DNA of 64,000 bases from Trichlorobacter thiogenes (GCF_900167465.1 NZ_FUWR01000002.1:124001-188000), one strand, 5' to 3'. Positions 53,353-62,186 are shown, counted from the first letter of the stretch. The notes: generated from the letters alone by a model not told the origin. Numbers and translations: made by a program.

Positions 53353-55800
53353 CTATCTACGACTTTTAAATCTGCCCAACACTTCCTCAATTTCTCGTAA
53401 TTGTGGGTTGCGTGGATAGTCATTTCTTAAAACTCGAATCAAATCTGCAAGACTGCATTTTCCCCCGTTGGCTGCAACTCTCGCTGCATTGTGCCAACGA
53501 GAAAAGGCGGTACCCTTGCTTTCAAGTTCCTTTCTTTTCCCTCCAGCCCTCTCCCATACTTCATCAAGGGACTCAGGGGCCAGCTCACTGCCAATATCGG
53601 CTACCCCATCGATTAGCGCAGACTTGTAATCTGAGAAGCTGCCTTCCGTGTTCTGAGGAGAAGAGAGTATTTGAAGCAATCGGTCCCAAATCGGCAGCAA
53701 TTCTTTGCAAACTTCCAATGACGGTGTTGCCTCCGGGTTTCTTTGTTTGATCTCTATTAGTTTCTTCGCTGCATTTCTCCAATTATGCCTTAGGATTACC
53801 TGTCCGATTTTGACTGCATTTTCTAGCCAATCAAGGCGAGAAAAATAATACATCCAATCAATCAATTCCTGTTCTCTAACGGGGACATTCCATGTAATGA
53901 GAGCCAATATTTCCTTTGTGGATGGCCTGCTAGATCGTAAAAGTTCGACAATCTTGTTTAGCAATGCAGGTTCAGGCTGAGCAATTGATTGACCGGACTT
54001 GATACGACTGATCAACTGGTTTGCTACAAGTGGAAGTAACTTGTTAGATTCATTTACAGTCAAATTAGTCCACAATTCTTTTCGCCGTGGGTGCTCTACT
54101 ACTGCCTGTATCAAATAGGGTCCAACAGCTTCGATTAAGTTGTATGAATCATCTCCACTGATTACGACCTCAAGAAGTTTGTTGCCATGAATTTCAGGTT
54201 GTAAAGATTCAGGCCAGGCTTCTCCACAAAGTTGGATATGTGTTGCCCAGAGTAACCGACTAGAGGCTTTCGACACATCAATTAAACTCAGCAAGGTTGG
54301 CTTCTGCACGGTAAGCTGCGCTGCTAACCTACACAGGTCTGCGTCTTGCCCTGCAACGATAGTTTTCACCACAGCATCAGAAGGGAGGTTGTGAATCAAG
54401 TACTCAAAACCAGGGGATGCATCACCAATAAAGCCCTGCTGCTTTACGAAGGTGTCGGCAACAGAAAGCTTCGAGAAAACCAAACACCATGCATGTAGAA
54501 CTGACCATTTCCGCTTTTGTGCCTGCTTGCGTATTTGGTTGAGTTGAGCCGGACTCCATTGTTCTCTATTGGCTATATTGATTAACGATCTTTCTATATC
54601 TTTATCGCTTTTGACAAAATCATTAATAATTACTTCTATATCAGGAATTGCCAACCACCTGATAGCAGCACACGACCATGTTTCATCAAGCGAATCCAAA
54701 CCGCGCTGGATAACAGATTTAATGTTCGTCTGCCACCAAATTTGAGCTTTTCCAGGCTGTAACTTGGCAAGAAAGGTAATTGACTTCTCTGTTGACAACA
54801 CTGGGACAATATCAACCAGTCGGCTGCGGAAGGCCTCTTCCAGAATTTTTGAATCCGGTACAGCTGACAAATCGATGTTGGCAAGCAATTCGACCTGATC
54901 GGAAGACAGCGATGGCAGATACGTTAACAGCTTTGAACAGGCAAATTTCTTGAATTTAACACCCACAGTATTGGTGGGCGCCATAACAATTAGGGTTCTT
55001 AACAAAGCAAGAGCATCGTTGAAATCATCTGCAATATTGAGCCGTTCAAGATTGTCAGCAACGCGAGCAGCTTGCTTGAGATGGGCCAAATTAGAATCGT
55101 TAGGTGGAATTTCCTTAAGAACTTCGGAAAGGATCAGGTCATGTTGGCCAGCCAGGAACTTTGCCGCTCGATTTAACTGGGCAGTCGCATAAGGGTTTGC
55201 CAATTCAATTCGCTCAAAAGGCTGTTGCCATTGTTGAGCCCGGCAAGCAGGTGTGCCAAAAATCCAGGGCAGATTGTTTGGTTCGCTACTTTGAGGCGGG
55301 TTTAACGCTAGACGAGCAGAAAAGTGCATTCTAGCAGTAGGCCAAAGCCGCCGCCAAACATCCGCAATAATTTGTGGCCAAATTTCGAGAGCATTACAGA
55401 TGATCACAGCATGACCTTGAGCGGACAATATCGCTTCAGCCACTGCTATAAGATGTTCTTGCGGAGCGGGTGCCATTGTCTGCCCGCCAGCGATTTCAGT
55501 TAGGGCAGGGCTCAAATCTTCAACAGCTCCGATGTGTTCACGTCGCCACAAAGCTACTTCACTTCGAACCATGCCCGCTCGAGTTGCCGTCAAGTCTGGT
55601 ATGGTCCACCAAATACACCACCATTCACCAACAGGACCACATCCGACCGAAGGCCACCAGATATCTCCAGGCGAGATGTCTCCAGGGGGGCGGTCTGTTA
55701 ATCCTTCAAGTTCGCGAGGTAGGTTTACTTGAGGATCATTACATTTCAGTAGTCTATGGGAATTATCTTGTGCACCGTATGTGGCAAGGACATGCTTCAT
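53353..55800 (-). CDS. GTPase-associated protein 1 (GAP1)-like protein with C-terminal EAD1-like domain
   Basis: This protein of about 815 residues starts at ATG 55800, which overlaps the upstream GTPase stop as TAATG; an earlier in-frame start would run into that gene. Residues about 1-240 (opening MKHVLATYGAQDNSHRLL, with many Trp around PGDIWWPSVGCGPVGEWWC) resemble the GAP1 N-terminal domain of GTPase-linked conflict systems. The middle (about 250-690) is a long helical array with no catalytic motif visible. The last 85 residues contain LDEVWERAGGKRKELE and NDYPRNPQL, matching an EAD1 effector-association domain, also found on the phosphorylase of this operon. It is probably the scaffold that brings effector and GTPases together. 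Confidence 0.75.
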   Translation of the reverse strand: MKHVLATYGAQDNSHRLLKCNDPQVNLPRELEGLTDRPPGDISPGDIWWPSVGCGPVGEWWCIWWTIPDLTATRAGMVRSEVALWRREHIGAVEDLSPALTEIAGGQTMAPAPQEHLIAVAEAILSAQGHAVIICNALEIWPQIIADVWRRLWPTARMHFSARLALNPPQSSEPNNLPWIFGTPACRAQQWQQPFERIELANPYATAQLNRAAKFLAGQHDLILSEVLKEIPPNDSNLAHLKQAARVADNLERLNIADDFNDALALLRTLIVMAPTNTVGVKFKKFACSKLLTYLPSLSSDQVELLANIDLSAVPDSKILEEAFRSRLVDIVPVLSTEKSITFLAKLQPGKAQIWWQTNIKSVIQRGLDSLDETWSCAAIRWLAIPDIEVIINDFVKSDKDIERSLINIANREQWSPAQLNQIRKQAQKRKWSVLHAWCLVFSKLSVADTFVKQQGFIGDASPGFEYLIHNLPSDAVVKTIVAGQDADLCRLAAQLTVQKPTLLSLIDVSKASSRLLWATHIQLCGEAWPESLQPEIHGNKLLEVVISGDDSYNLIEAVGPYLIQAVVEHPRRKELWTNLTVNESNKLLPLVANQLISRIKSGQSIAQPEPALLNKIVELLRSSRPSTKEILALITWNVPVREQELIDWMYYFSRLDWLENAVKIGQVILRHNWRNAAKKLIEIKQRNPEATPSLEVCKELLPIWDRLLQILSSPQNTEGSFSDYKSALIDGVADIGSELAPESLDEVWERAGGKRKELESKGTAFSRWHNAARVAANGGKCSLADLIRVLRNDYPRNPQLREIEEVLGRFKSRR

Positions 55801-56642
55801 TATGCAATTCCATCTAACAGCCATTTGAGAGGTAAGCTTAGATCCTGGGTCCTATCCCCACCATGAGGCATGACTACCCAACCTTGATGTTCAGGGCCTT
55901 CGTCAATAAATACCTCTACACCACTGTTGTCAGTTAGTTCTTGCCCAAGGGAAGAAAGTCCCCAAATACTAACCTCATCTTTGTGCCAGTTGCTCCGAAT
56001 GAAAGACGCGACCAATGGAAGCTTTCGTGCAAGCTCTTCGGCAGGTGTAGCTGTCGATTCACCCAACTCATCATAGCATGAGAGCAGAATTGCTAAACGG
56101 GGTCTTTCCAGAGGCTTCACAATTCCCAGCTTGGCTACATGAAGAAGTATCTGAAGTTTTTCTACCCAATAGGCGTTAGCATCCCATGTGCTGACTCTGC
56201 TAACAGAAGGCTCGCCGCAATGAGGGTGCTCGGCAAGCTTTTCCAAAGCATCTGGAAAAGTCACTTCTGCTTTCAAGCGAATCAGCAGAAGCCATCCTTT
56301 CGCTTTACATAGTCTTGCTTGCCAGGCCAAGTCGACAGAACGAGTCGAAATAACCTGCTTTAATTGTTCACCCCCGTAATCTGGCCAGCTTAAATCCATG
56401 GCTCTGCCGTTCTCATCTTGCAACGGCAAACAGACCTCCGACCAAGTGCCATGTGGTGTATGTGAGGCCGCATTGCCATTCTCAAGACATCTCAATACTT
56501 CCTGAAACGCCGAAAGATCAGCAGGTGCCCCACGTAAACGCAGTGTCCCAGGATTTCTTTGCAACCGACCATAAAGCTGCCCGGTATAGTGTGTTTTTCC
56601 GCTATTGGGACCACCGAGAAGTACGATCTCTGGTGTCAGCAT
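55800..56642 (-). CDS. GTPase of a paired-GTPase conflict system (DO-GTPase1-like)
   Basis: The 280-residue P-loop protein has G1 GGPNSGKTHY (10-19), a G3 of DYGGE type (WPDYGGE, Asp88-Gly91), and ILLSCYDE (188-192) in the G4 position, where Asp190-191 would recognise guanine although the usual NKxD is replaced. No membrane anchor. It overlaps the upstream GTPase gene by 7 bases and the downstream GAP1-like gene by one. Two different GTPases in tandem next to GAP1 and a helical protein is the layout predicted for GTPase-associated systems. GTP specificity is inferred from motifs only. Confidence 0.75.
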   Translation of the reverse strand: MLTPEIVLLGGPNSGKTHYTGQLYGRLQRNPGTLRLRGAPADLSAFQEVLRCLENGNAASHTPHGTWSEVCLPLQDENGRAMDLSWPDYGGEQLKQVISTRSVDLAWQARLCKAKGWLLLIRLKAEVTFPDALEKLAEHPHCGEPSVSRVSTWDANAYWVEKLQILLHVAKLGIVKPLERPRLAILLSCYDELGESTATPAEELARKLPLVASFIRSNWHKDEVSIWGLSSLGQELTDNSGVEVFIDEGPEHQGWVVMPHGGDRTQDLSLPLKWLLDGIA

Positions 56643-57610
56643 TTTACACCTCTGAATGCCGAAAATGGCTGATGATGTAATACAGGTTCAAGAATTGGAT
56701 TGCATCGTTTCTGCTCCCATACGCTATTTACAGCGCAGGAGAGTACTTCGGTTAACGACTCGGGATGACTAACTGTTGTTGTCAATTCTGTCGCGTGGGG
56801 AATTGCCTCTCTGAGAGCCCTTTGTATCGAATCCCTAATGCCAGGCGTTAACTCCGCTAACGGTTTTTTGTCGGTCTTCGTCCAAACAAGAACGACGGGC
56901 CGTGTCCCTACATACCCACCCAGCCTTTCAAGCAACTGGCGAAGATCAGTACGGGCCGATCCTCGCTCTGGTCCACTTAATCGATCACAATCAGCAATAA
57001 CCAAAAAAGTGTCGGCATGTTCGACTGTCCATCGTGCACCTTCTGCCTCTGGCGCATTTTCGTTGATGGCCCATCGCGTAAACCATTCTCCTGGGGCATC
57101 GCTCAACAAAACATCGCGAAGGGATTGATCCTTGCGACGAAGTACAAGATGCAAAAGTCCAGGTGCTCTACTGGTGCCCCGAGGTGTATGCGGCGGAAAA
57201 TGTGGCTTTCGTGCTGCATCATCAAAGCGTGACCAAGCTGCTAAAGCTTCCCATGCTCCAAGGGTCCAGGAACCACAAAACTCACCTTCAGCAATGGCAC
57301 TACCACGTAGGCAGTTTAAATAGTTCCCCAACAACAGAGTGGTTTTTCCTGCATCATGAGCACCCAACACACCTACAAGGATTGAACGCCCACGAGGTAA
57401 CAAGGTAATCAAGTCCGCCAAGCCCAAGGTAGAACCAGACCATGGAACACGCGCAGCCGATTCAATAGGTGTGGTTTGGCCTTCTTTTGTTTTTTTGTCA
57501 GCAACTCCAAAGCGGTAATGTTCGCACTCAGTCAAGTAGTCCAAATGACCATCAACACAACTCTCACCATCGTGGACGTAACAATTTGGATTCGAGCATC
57601 GCTTTGTCAT
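56636..57610 (-). CDS. second GTPase with N-terminal Cys/His cluster (DO-GTPase2-like)
   Basis: Residues 1-33 of this 324-residue protein carry Cys5, Cys10, Cys18 and Cys29 with several His (CSNPNCYVHDGESCVDG, TECEHYRF), a likely zinc-binding module. The GTPase domain follows with G1 GAHDAGKT (83-90), G3 DAPGEWF (171-177) and a normal G4 TKTD (244-247). The rest is helical. Start and stop overlap neighbours (4 and 7 bases), so all genes are translated together. The zinc-like module and different G4 distinguish it from the first GTPase; such pairs may act as a heterodimeric switch. Function inferred from family context. Confidence 0.78.
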   Translation of the reverse strand: MTKRCSNPNCYVHDGESCVDGHLDYLTECEHYRFGVADKKTKEGQTTPIESAARVPWSGSTLGLADLITLLPRGRSILVGVLGAHDAGKTTLLLGNYLNCLRGSAIAEGEFCGSWTLGAWEALAAWSRFDDAARKPHFPPHTPRGTSRAPGLLHLVLRRKDQSLRDVLLSDAPGEWFTRWAINENAPEAEGARWTVEHADTFLVIADCDRLSGPERGSARTDLRQLLERLGGYVGTRPVVLVWTKTDKKPLAELTPGIRDSIQRALREAIPHATELTTTVSHPESLTEVLSCAVNSVWEQKRCNPILEPVLHHQPFSAFRGVKC

Positions 57611-58926
57611 TGCCCGGCTCCAGCCAACCTGACAGCTTGTTCCTGACGATAGATTGCCTGAGCAAGGCGTGGGAGGCTAATTGACACGCCTGGTTCCAGA
57701 TTGGATCGCTGCAAAAGCTTTTTAGTATCCTTTTCTCCTTGTAGAACAGCTACTATTATATCTCGTATGCTTAAACGTCCTTCTTTTGGCGGCGATTCTA
57801 ATGATTTTGCCCACGCTTCCGGCAATTCTGAAATTTTTCCAAGAATCGTATTGAGCAGTTCGCGAATCTTGTATGAATTTACAAACTCGGCTTCTGGCAA
57901 TTTGGCGACAGCTTCAGAGAGGGCGTAAGTCACGCTAGCAGGTGTTGGTGCTTGAACCTCGTTCAGAAGATCGAAAGGCATGACCGCCCCTGCGAGGACA
58001 GGCGGTAGTTCTCGATAACTGCACAACAAGGAAGAGGAATATAGCGCTTCACACCACCAAAGTGTGTTTAGTCTCAAATGGTCAGCTTTCCTTTGTTCCT
58101 CGCTTTGCTTGACGGCATCTTGCAACCAGCTGCGTTGAGCACTTAAAAGCTCTTTGGCAGACTCAAGCTGGTGTGTTTCGTGTTGTTCTAGTTGTTTTAT
58201 TAATCCATTTTGGCTCTTAGCAATTTCAGCCCTAACAAGATCTAAATGGTCAGCGAGCAATGCCGTCATTCGATCAGTAAATTCCCAAGACCAATGTTGC
58301 TGCTGATTTGACCAATAAGGGTTATTATTTTCAACAGTATTACCCTTGTAATTTTGGCCTGAAGCAGCCGCAACTCTATTCAAAAGCGTATCACGGTTTA
58401 CCTTGGCAACTTTTGTTTCTTCATATTCAAGTTGTTGAATTTTCTTTGTTGCCGGAGCGCGTTTTGCCTCTGTGACATTAGGAACTATCAGTGAAACTGA
58501 CTCCGAAATTTTTGACCACTCTGCCAGCATGCCTCTAACGACAGGTTCCTCTCGCCCCAAGCGTACCAAAGAAAGTGTATCCGTAGCGGTGTAAGACAGC
58601 ACGATAGCGCTTAAACCGTCTGCGACCTGATTGCAGGCATCAAGTAAAATTGCGCGATAGATAAACATAGGCGGATCAGTATGGACAGAGAGCACTGAAG
58701 TCCAGACCTCGGCCAATGCGTCGGCAGCCATAATTATTGCCGGGTCGTCGGAGGGGATGTCAGGATCAAGACCTGCCAGCACGGCACGAATCATAAGCGG
58801 CGGCGACTCTTTAAGCTTTTGAGCAACGTTTTTCGCTGCTGATTCGATCTTTGCAAAACGCTCGTCATTGCCATCCAACTTTTCAATAAGACCTGCCTTG
58901 TTGAGACTTTTCAGTAGTTCTGACAT
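57607..58926 (-). CDS. GTPase-associated helical protein (GASH-like)
   Basis: The 439-residue protein is predicted to be mostly alpha-helical. There is a coiled-coil-like centre at about 220-285 (MTALLADHLDLVRAEIAKSQ onward, rich in Gln/Glu/Lys) and a C-terminal helical bundle. No catalytic motif is visible. I chose ATG 58926, 6 bases after GGAGG; a TTG at 58947 upstream is in frame but has no suitable site. Its stop overlaps the GTPase gene by ATGA. Position and helical build fit the helical-domain subunit of GTPase-associated systems. The family assignment is moderate. Confidence 0.68.
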   Translation of the reverse strand: MSELLKSLNKAGLIEKLDGNDERFAKIESAAKNVAQKLKESPPLMIRAVLAGLDPDIPSDDPAIIMAADALAEVWTSVLSVHTDPPMFIYRAILLDACNQVADGLSAIVLSYTATDTLSLVRLGREEPVVRGMLAEWSKISESVSLIVPNVTEAKRAPATKKIQQLEYEETKVAKVNRDTLLNRVAAASGQNYKGNTVENNNPYWSNQQQHWSWEFTDRMTALLADHLDLVRAEIAKSQNGLIKQLEQHETHQLESAKELLSAQRSWLQDAVKQSEEQRKADHLRLNTLWWCEALYSSSLLCSYRELPPVLAGAVMPFDLLNEVQAPTPASVTYALSEAVAKLPEAEFVNSYKIRELLNTILGKISELPEAWAKSLESPPKEGRLSIRDIIVAVLQGEKDTKKLLQRSNLEPGVSISLPRLAQAIYRQEQAVRLAGAGQ

Positions 58927-58949
58927 CAATGACCTCCATTCCTTCAATA

Positions 58950-60725
58950 TTATTGAGCATGTACCTGTATATATTTTTGGATGATTTTATTGTTCGGAAA
59001 ATCAGCAAGTACTGACTGCAATAGCGCAAATGGAGTTACAATCGCGCCCTGGTCGCATCGTATCCATATCCTCTGCCACAAATCAACTGGTCTCGGATTG
59101 TTTTCAACATCTCGCCGCCTACCCCCTGCACGCTCCCAAAGAGCACGGGCATCTGCAGTGTCTGGATAGTTGTCTGCAAGCAGTTCAATCAGATCCATTG
59201 GCAGTGTTTGCCCACCTGAAGAGTAAACCGGCCCCTTCGTAGCATGCATAGCGAGAACAGGTATTTCATGCTGAGATGGCAATAAATGATTTGAGTTGCG
59301 CAGGAGTAAGATCAATGCTTCTGCAGAAGCACGTGCGGCAAATTTACGATACCGATCATCCTTGAATTTATCGCCAAAATCTGAAACTCCTTTTGCAATA
59401 ATTGCCGGAATTTTATGTGCTTCGGCAAGCGCTGCCAAGCCGCTAGCCTCCATTTCTACCCCTAATACCTTCCTCATCGACACAGAAAGCTTTGGAAAAA
59501 GTTGATCGTCCACCTTTACTGCGGCTCCAGTTGCTATCGGAGCTACATGGATTTGGAAATTAGCCGGTTGCGGTAGTTGTGTCGGAAACCGACTACACAA
59601 ATCTTCAATATAGGATTTTCCTTGATCAGTTAGAGTTAGCGGCTCCGTAATCCATTTTTTTTGCGTGAGGTGCTCCAGAACCTTTGACCAATTCGGGCAT
59701 TGACTTTCGAAATCCGCTTGCGCCTTAGGATCAATGCAATTCAGTAAACATTTCAATACCCAGTTTTCTTGGCATTCATACGTAAGTCGTGGGCGTTCCT
59801 CCATCCAAGAGGGCGTACCCGCAAACTTCACAGCTTGCATCTGCTGAACCCACACTTCTGAAGGTCGATACTGGAGCATGTCATATTCAAAAGTTTCATG
59901 CCCCGATTCCACTCTCGATTTACCGGAATCATACGACCATAACCGCTCTCCGAAAATGACATCTCCCAACGCAACCTCTCCACGACGCCCAGCGCATATA
60001 CCACTCATTGCAAGGCACTTCACCGAAGAACTACAGATTATACTACTAGCAACAGCTTGCGTTTGTTCCCGCCCCATATAGCCAGCGTAGGTGGCACGTA
60101 TGCTTATCGGAACTCCACTGTTTGTAGCAAACTGAGCATCGGCAACGATTCGCCCTGAGAGATCGGGGGCCATCCTCCACCCAGGAGCAATAATCCCATC
60201 ACGAACAGAAAGAACCTCATCAAATTCATCTTTTAATGCACACAACAGTAGAATATCAATTGGCTGAGATTGCGATGAATGACTTTTGGATTGATCTATA
60301 GAACTCGAAACAATTAGTTTAGCAGGTATTGTAGAAGCAGGTAAATCATCAACTAATCTCCGTGATTCTGCTGCAACTCCATCAATCGTAATTCTTGCCT
60401 TTACAACTTGTTCTGAAGTCCAATTCATAGGGTCACTCCAATACTCTGCTTTCATTCGTAGTCGTCGAGCAAGATCGTCATCTATTGTTGAAATTGCTAA
60501 TGAAGCATCGGACCATAGAGCCACCAATTTCGGATTTGGTCGATTGAGTTTTGTATCTTCTCCCCGAGCAGATGCGAGATACATCCTTGTTTCATCAACT
60601 GCCTGCCAGACTTTTCTAATTGCTTCAGGCTGTGTAGGTTCTTGAGGCATCCCAGCAATTGGCAGTGCTTGCAATAGCTTCATAATTTCAGGCAAGACTT
60701 GATCGATTGACGAAATAAATTCCAT
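58950..60725 (-). CDS. nucleoside phosphorylase-superfamily effector with EAD1-like C-terminus
   Basis: This 591-residue protein is the first gene of the operon. Residues 1-150 are a helical domain I do not recognise. Residues 155-475 are a phosphorylase/nucleosidase fold (MTAN/PNP type): IDILLLCALKDEFDEV, SGICAGRRGEVALGDVIFGE (241-260), the substrate-binding GVEMEASGLAALA (422-434), and the catalytic-Asp region KGVSDFGDKF (446-455). Between them, about 290-390 is an insert that includes a winged-helix-like WSKVLEHLTQKKWITEPLTLT. Residues 508-591 hold the EAD1-like domain with WERAGGRRRD (530-539). Likely a nucleosidase-type toxin or alarm enzyme; the substrate is unknown. The ribosome-binding site GGAGG is 13 bases from the ATG. 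Confidence 0.8.
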   Translation of the reverse strand: MEFISSIDQVLPEIMKLLQALPIAGMPQEPTQPEAIRKVWQAVDETRMYLASARGEDTKLNRPNPKLVALWSDASLAISTIDDDLARRLRMKAEYWSDPMNWTSEQVVKARITIDGVAAESRRLVDDLPASTIPAKLIVSSSIDQSKSHSSQSQPIDILLLCALKDEFDEVLSVRDGIIAPGWRMAPDLSGRIVADAQFATNSGVPISIRATYAGYMGREQTQAVASSIICSSSVKCLAMSGICAGRRGEVALGDVIFGERLWSYDSGKSRVESGHETFEYDMLQYRPSEVWVQQMQAVKFAGTPSWMEERPRLTYECQENWVLKCLLNCIDPKAQADFESQCPNWSKVLEHLTQKKWITEPLTLTDQGKSYIEDLCSRFPTQLPQPANFQIHVAPIATGAAVKVDDQLFPKLSVSMRKVLGVEMEASGLAALAEAHKIPAIIAKGVSDFGDKFKDDRYRKFAARASAEALILLLRNSNHLLPSQHEIPVLAMHATKGPVYSSGGQTLPMDLIELLADNYPDTADARALWERAGGRRRDVENNPRPVDLWQRIWIRCDQGAIVTPFALLQSVLADFPNNKIIQKYIQVHAQ

Positions 60726-61081
60726 GCTTAACTTACAACCTCCTATTTCCAGGTTCTTTATAAACTTTCGATTAATGGCAAGCTAAACTTCTATCTACCC
60801 CTTCTATTATCCTCAAGCATCTCCACCGACATCGCATACCTGAGCCGCCAAGCCATCTTGATCGGCCGCTCGCGCTCGTAGTTCATGCTATCCACCGGGC
60901 AAAAAAACAGAACACTCCCCGGTTTTCGTAGCATTTCCACCACGAATCAGGCTCATATCCCATGAGCGTTTAGCTTTGTCGAGATGGTCAGTCATCAAAT
61001 GATTTCCTGAAAATAAATACTCAACCCCTGTTAAACTCCTCCTTAAATCCCCTGACACCATCAAGAATCTGATCGAACGAA
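60726..61081. other. intergenic region between the GTPase operon and the KilA-N gene
   Basis: This AT-rich region of 356 bases should hold the operon promoter (minus strand), but I could not assign hexamers with confidence. It contains one copy of a 49-bp repeat (60908-60956). A short open frame at 60888-61085 (minus) overlaps that repeat and has no recognisable protein features, so it is not called. Confidence 0.4.
60908..60956. repeat. 49-bp repeat, copy 1
   Basis: CAG(A/G)ACACTCCC...TTTTCG(T/C)AGCATTTC...TCAT; 49 bases. It has same-length, same-direction copies at 61992-62040 and 62059-62107. Confidence 0.7.
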
Positions 61082-61915
61082 TCATCGATCCTGCTTCAGC
61101 TTTTTAGTCACATTCGTTGAAGTCAGCACCCGCATCTGGCGGATGGCGATTTCGTTCAGACGCCGAAGCCGTTCGCCCTGCGTCAGCCCCATGTGGATCA
61201 GTTCCGCATTCATACTCTCAATATTGGCCAGAACCAGAAGCTGTTCGACGGTCGCGTGGTCACGCATATTGCCCTCAGCCTGTGGATTGCCATCACGCCA
61301 CTCGCGGGCGGTTTCGCCGAACAGGGCGACATTCAGCAGATCGGCTTCATTGGCATAGGTGACAGCGGCCTGGGCGGCGGTAACTTCATCCGGGATAAGA
61401 TGCAGCTTGATGGCATCGGTGTGAATACGATAGTTGAGTTTGGAAAGGGTGCGGTTCAGATTCCAGGCCAGCGACAGCCGCCGGTTTTCATCGTCTTTGA
61501 GGCGCTGGAACTCCTTGATCAGATAAAGCTTGAACTCAACCGATATCCAGGAGGCAAATTCAAAGGCGATATCCTTGTGTGCGAAGGTACCGCCGTACCT
61601 CCCTGACCGGGAGACCATTCCTATGGCATTGGTTGCATCAATCCATTGGCGCGGCGTCAGGACGAAGCTGTTGAGCCCGGCTCTGTTTTTAAACCCCTCG
61701 AATTCGATGGGTTTAAAAACAGGATTATTCAATTGTTCCCATATGCCAAGAAATTCTACGGTATTGCGGTTTCTCATCCAGTTCTGAATGACGATATCCG
61801 ATCGATCCGGTTCTTTGTGTTTGGCGATGTCTGTCAGAGAAATATAGTCATCATCGGATCGATGCTGAACGGTAACGACCGTTCCCTGCACCTCAATCGT
61901 GTTTCGTTTTGCCAT
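61082..61915 (-). CDS. KilA-N domain DNA-binding protein
   Basis: The 277-residue protein has a KilA-N domain at about 5-140: YISLTDIAKHKEPDRSDIVIQNWMRNRNTVEFLGIWE, then RSGRYGGTFAHKDIAFEFASWISVEFKLYLIKEFQRLK. The C-terminal part (about 150-277) is helical with Arg-rich stretches. KilA-N proteins occur on phages and mobile islands and act as DNA-binding antirepressor-like factors; the role here is unknown. ATG 61915 follows AAGGAG; a GTG two codons upstream overlaps that site. It is flanked by copies of a 49-bp repeat on both sides, suggesting it moved as a cassette. Confidence 0.85.
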   Translation of the reverse strand: MAKRNTIEVQGTVVTVQHRSDDDYISLTDIAKHKEPDRSDIVIQNWMRNRNTVEFLGIWEQLNNPVFKPIEFEGFKNRAGLNSFVLTPRQWIDATNAIGMVSRSGRYGGTFAHKDIAFEFASWISVEFKLYLIKEFQRLKDDENRRLSLAWNLNRTLSKLNYRIHTDAIKLHLIPDEVTAAQAAVTYANEADLLNVALFGETAREWRDGNPQAEGNMRDHATVEQLLVLANIESMNAELIHMGLTQGERLRRLNEIAIRQMRVLTSTNVTKKLKQDR

Positions 61916-61991
61916 TGTCACTCCTTGTTGCCGACAATGTATATCAGGCAGAAAATTTCGTAATGTCGCCCGTCTAAGGAATTGGGAAAAT

Positions 61992-62040
61992 CAGGACACT
62001 CCCCGATTTTCGTAGCATTTCTACCACGGATCAGGTTCAT
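61992..62040. repeat. 49-bp repeat, copy 2
   Basis: Same orientation and length as copy 1, differing at about six positions; 18 bases separate it from copy 3. Confidence 0.7.
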
Positions 62041-62058
62041 GTTCCATCAGTAAAAAGA

Positions 62059-62107
62059 CAGGACACTCCCGGATTTTCGCAGCATTTCCACCACAAAACC
62101 GGCTCAT
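62059..62107. repeat. 49-bp repeat, copy 3
   Basis: Same orientation and length as copies 1 and 2, with changes near the 3' end (ACAAAACCGG for ACGAATCAGG). The region 61916-62515 has no gene; besides these repeats it holds the 182-bp palindrome and a terminator. Confidence 0.7.
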
Positions 62108-62186
62108 GGAATCTGTGGGGTCAGGCTTCAAGGTTGATACGTTGTAGTTTCAATCCTGGCACGTTGGAAGACCCCATTGCTACTTA

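Noticed and set aside
60888-61085. Open frame of 65 codons on the minus strand between the GTPase operon and KilA-N
   Set aside because: It overlaps a repeat copy, has no ribosome-binding site and no family-like features.
62140-62160. GTTTCAATCC-like stretch resembling the end of a CRISPR repeat
   Set aside because: Occurs once, with no regularly spaced copies and no cas gene in the window.
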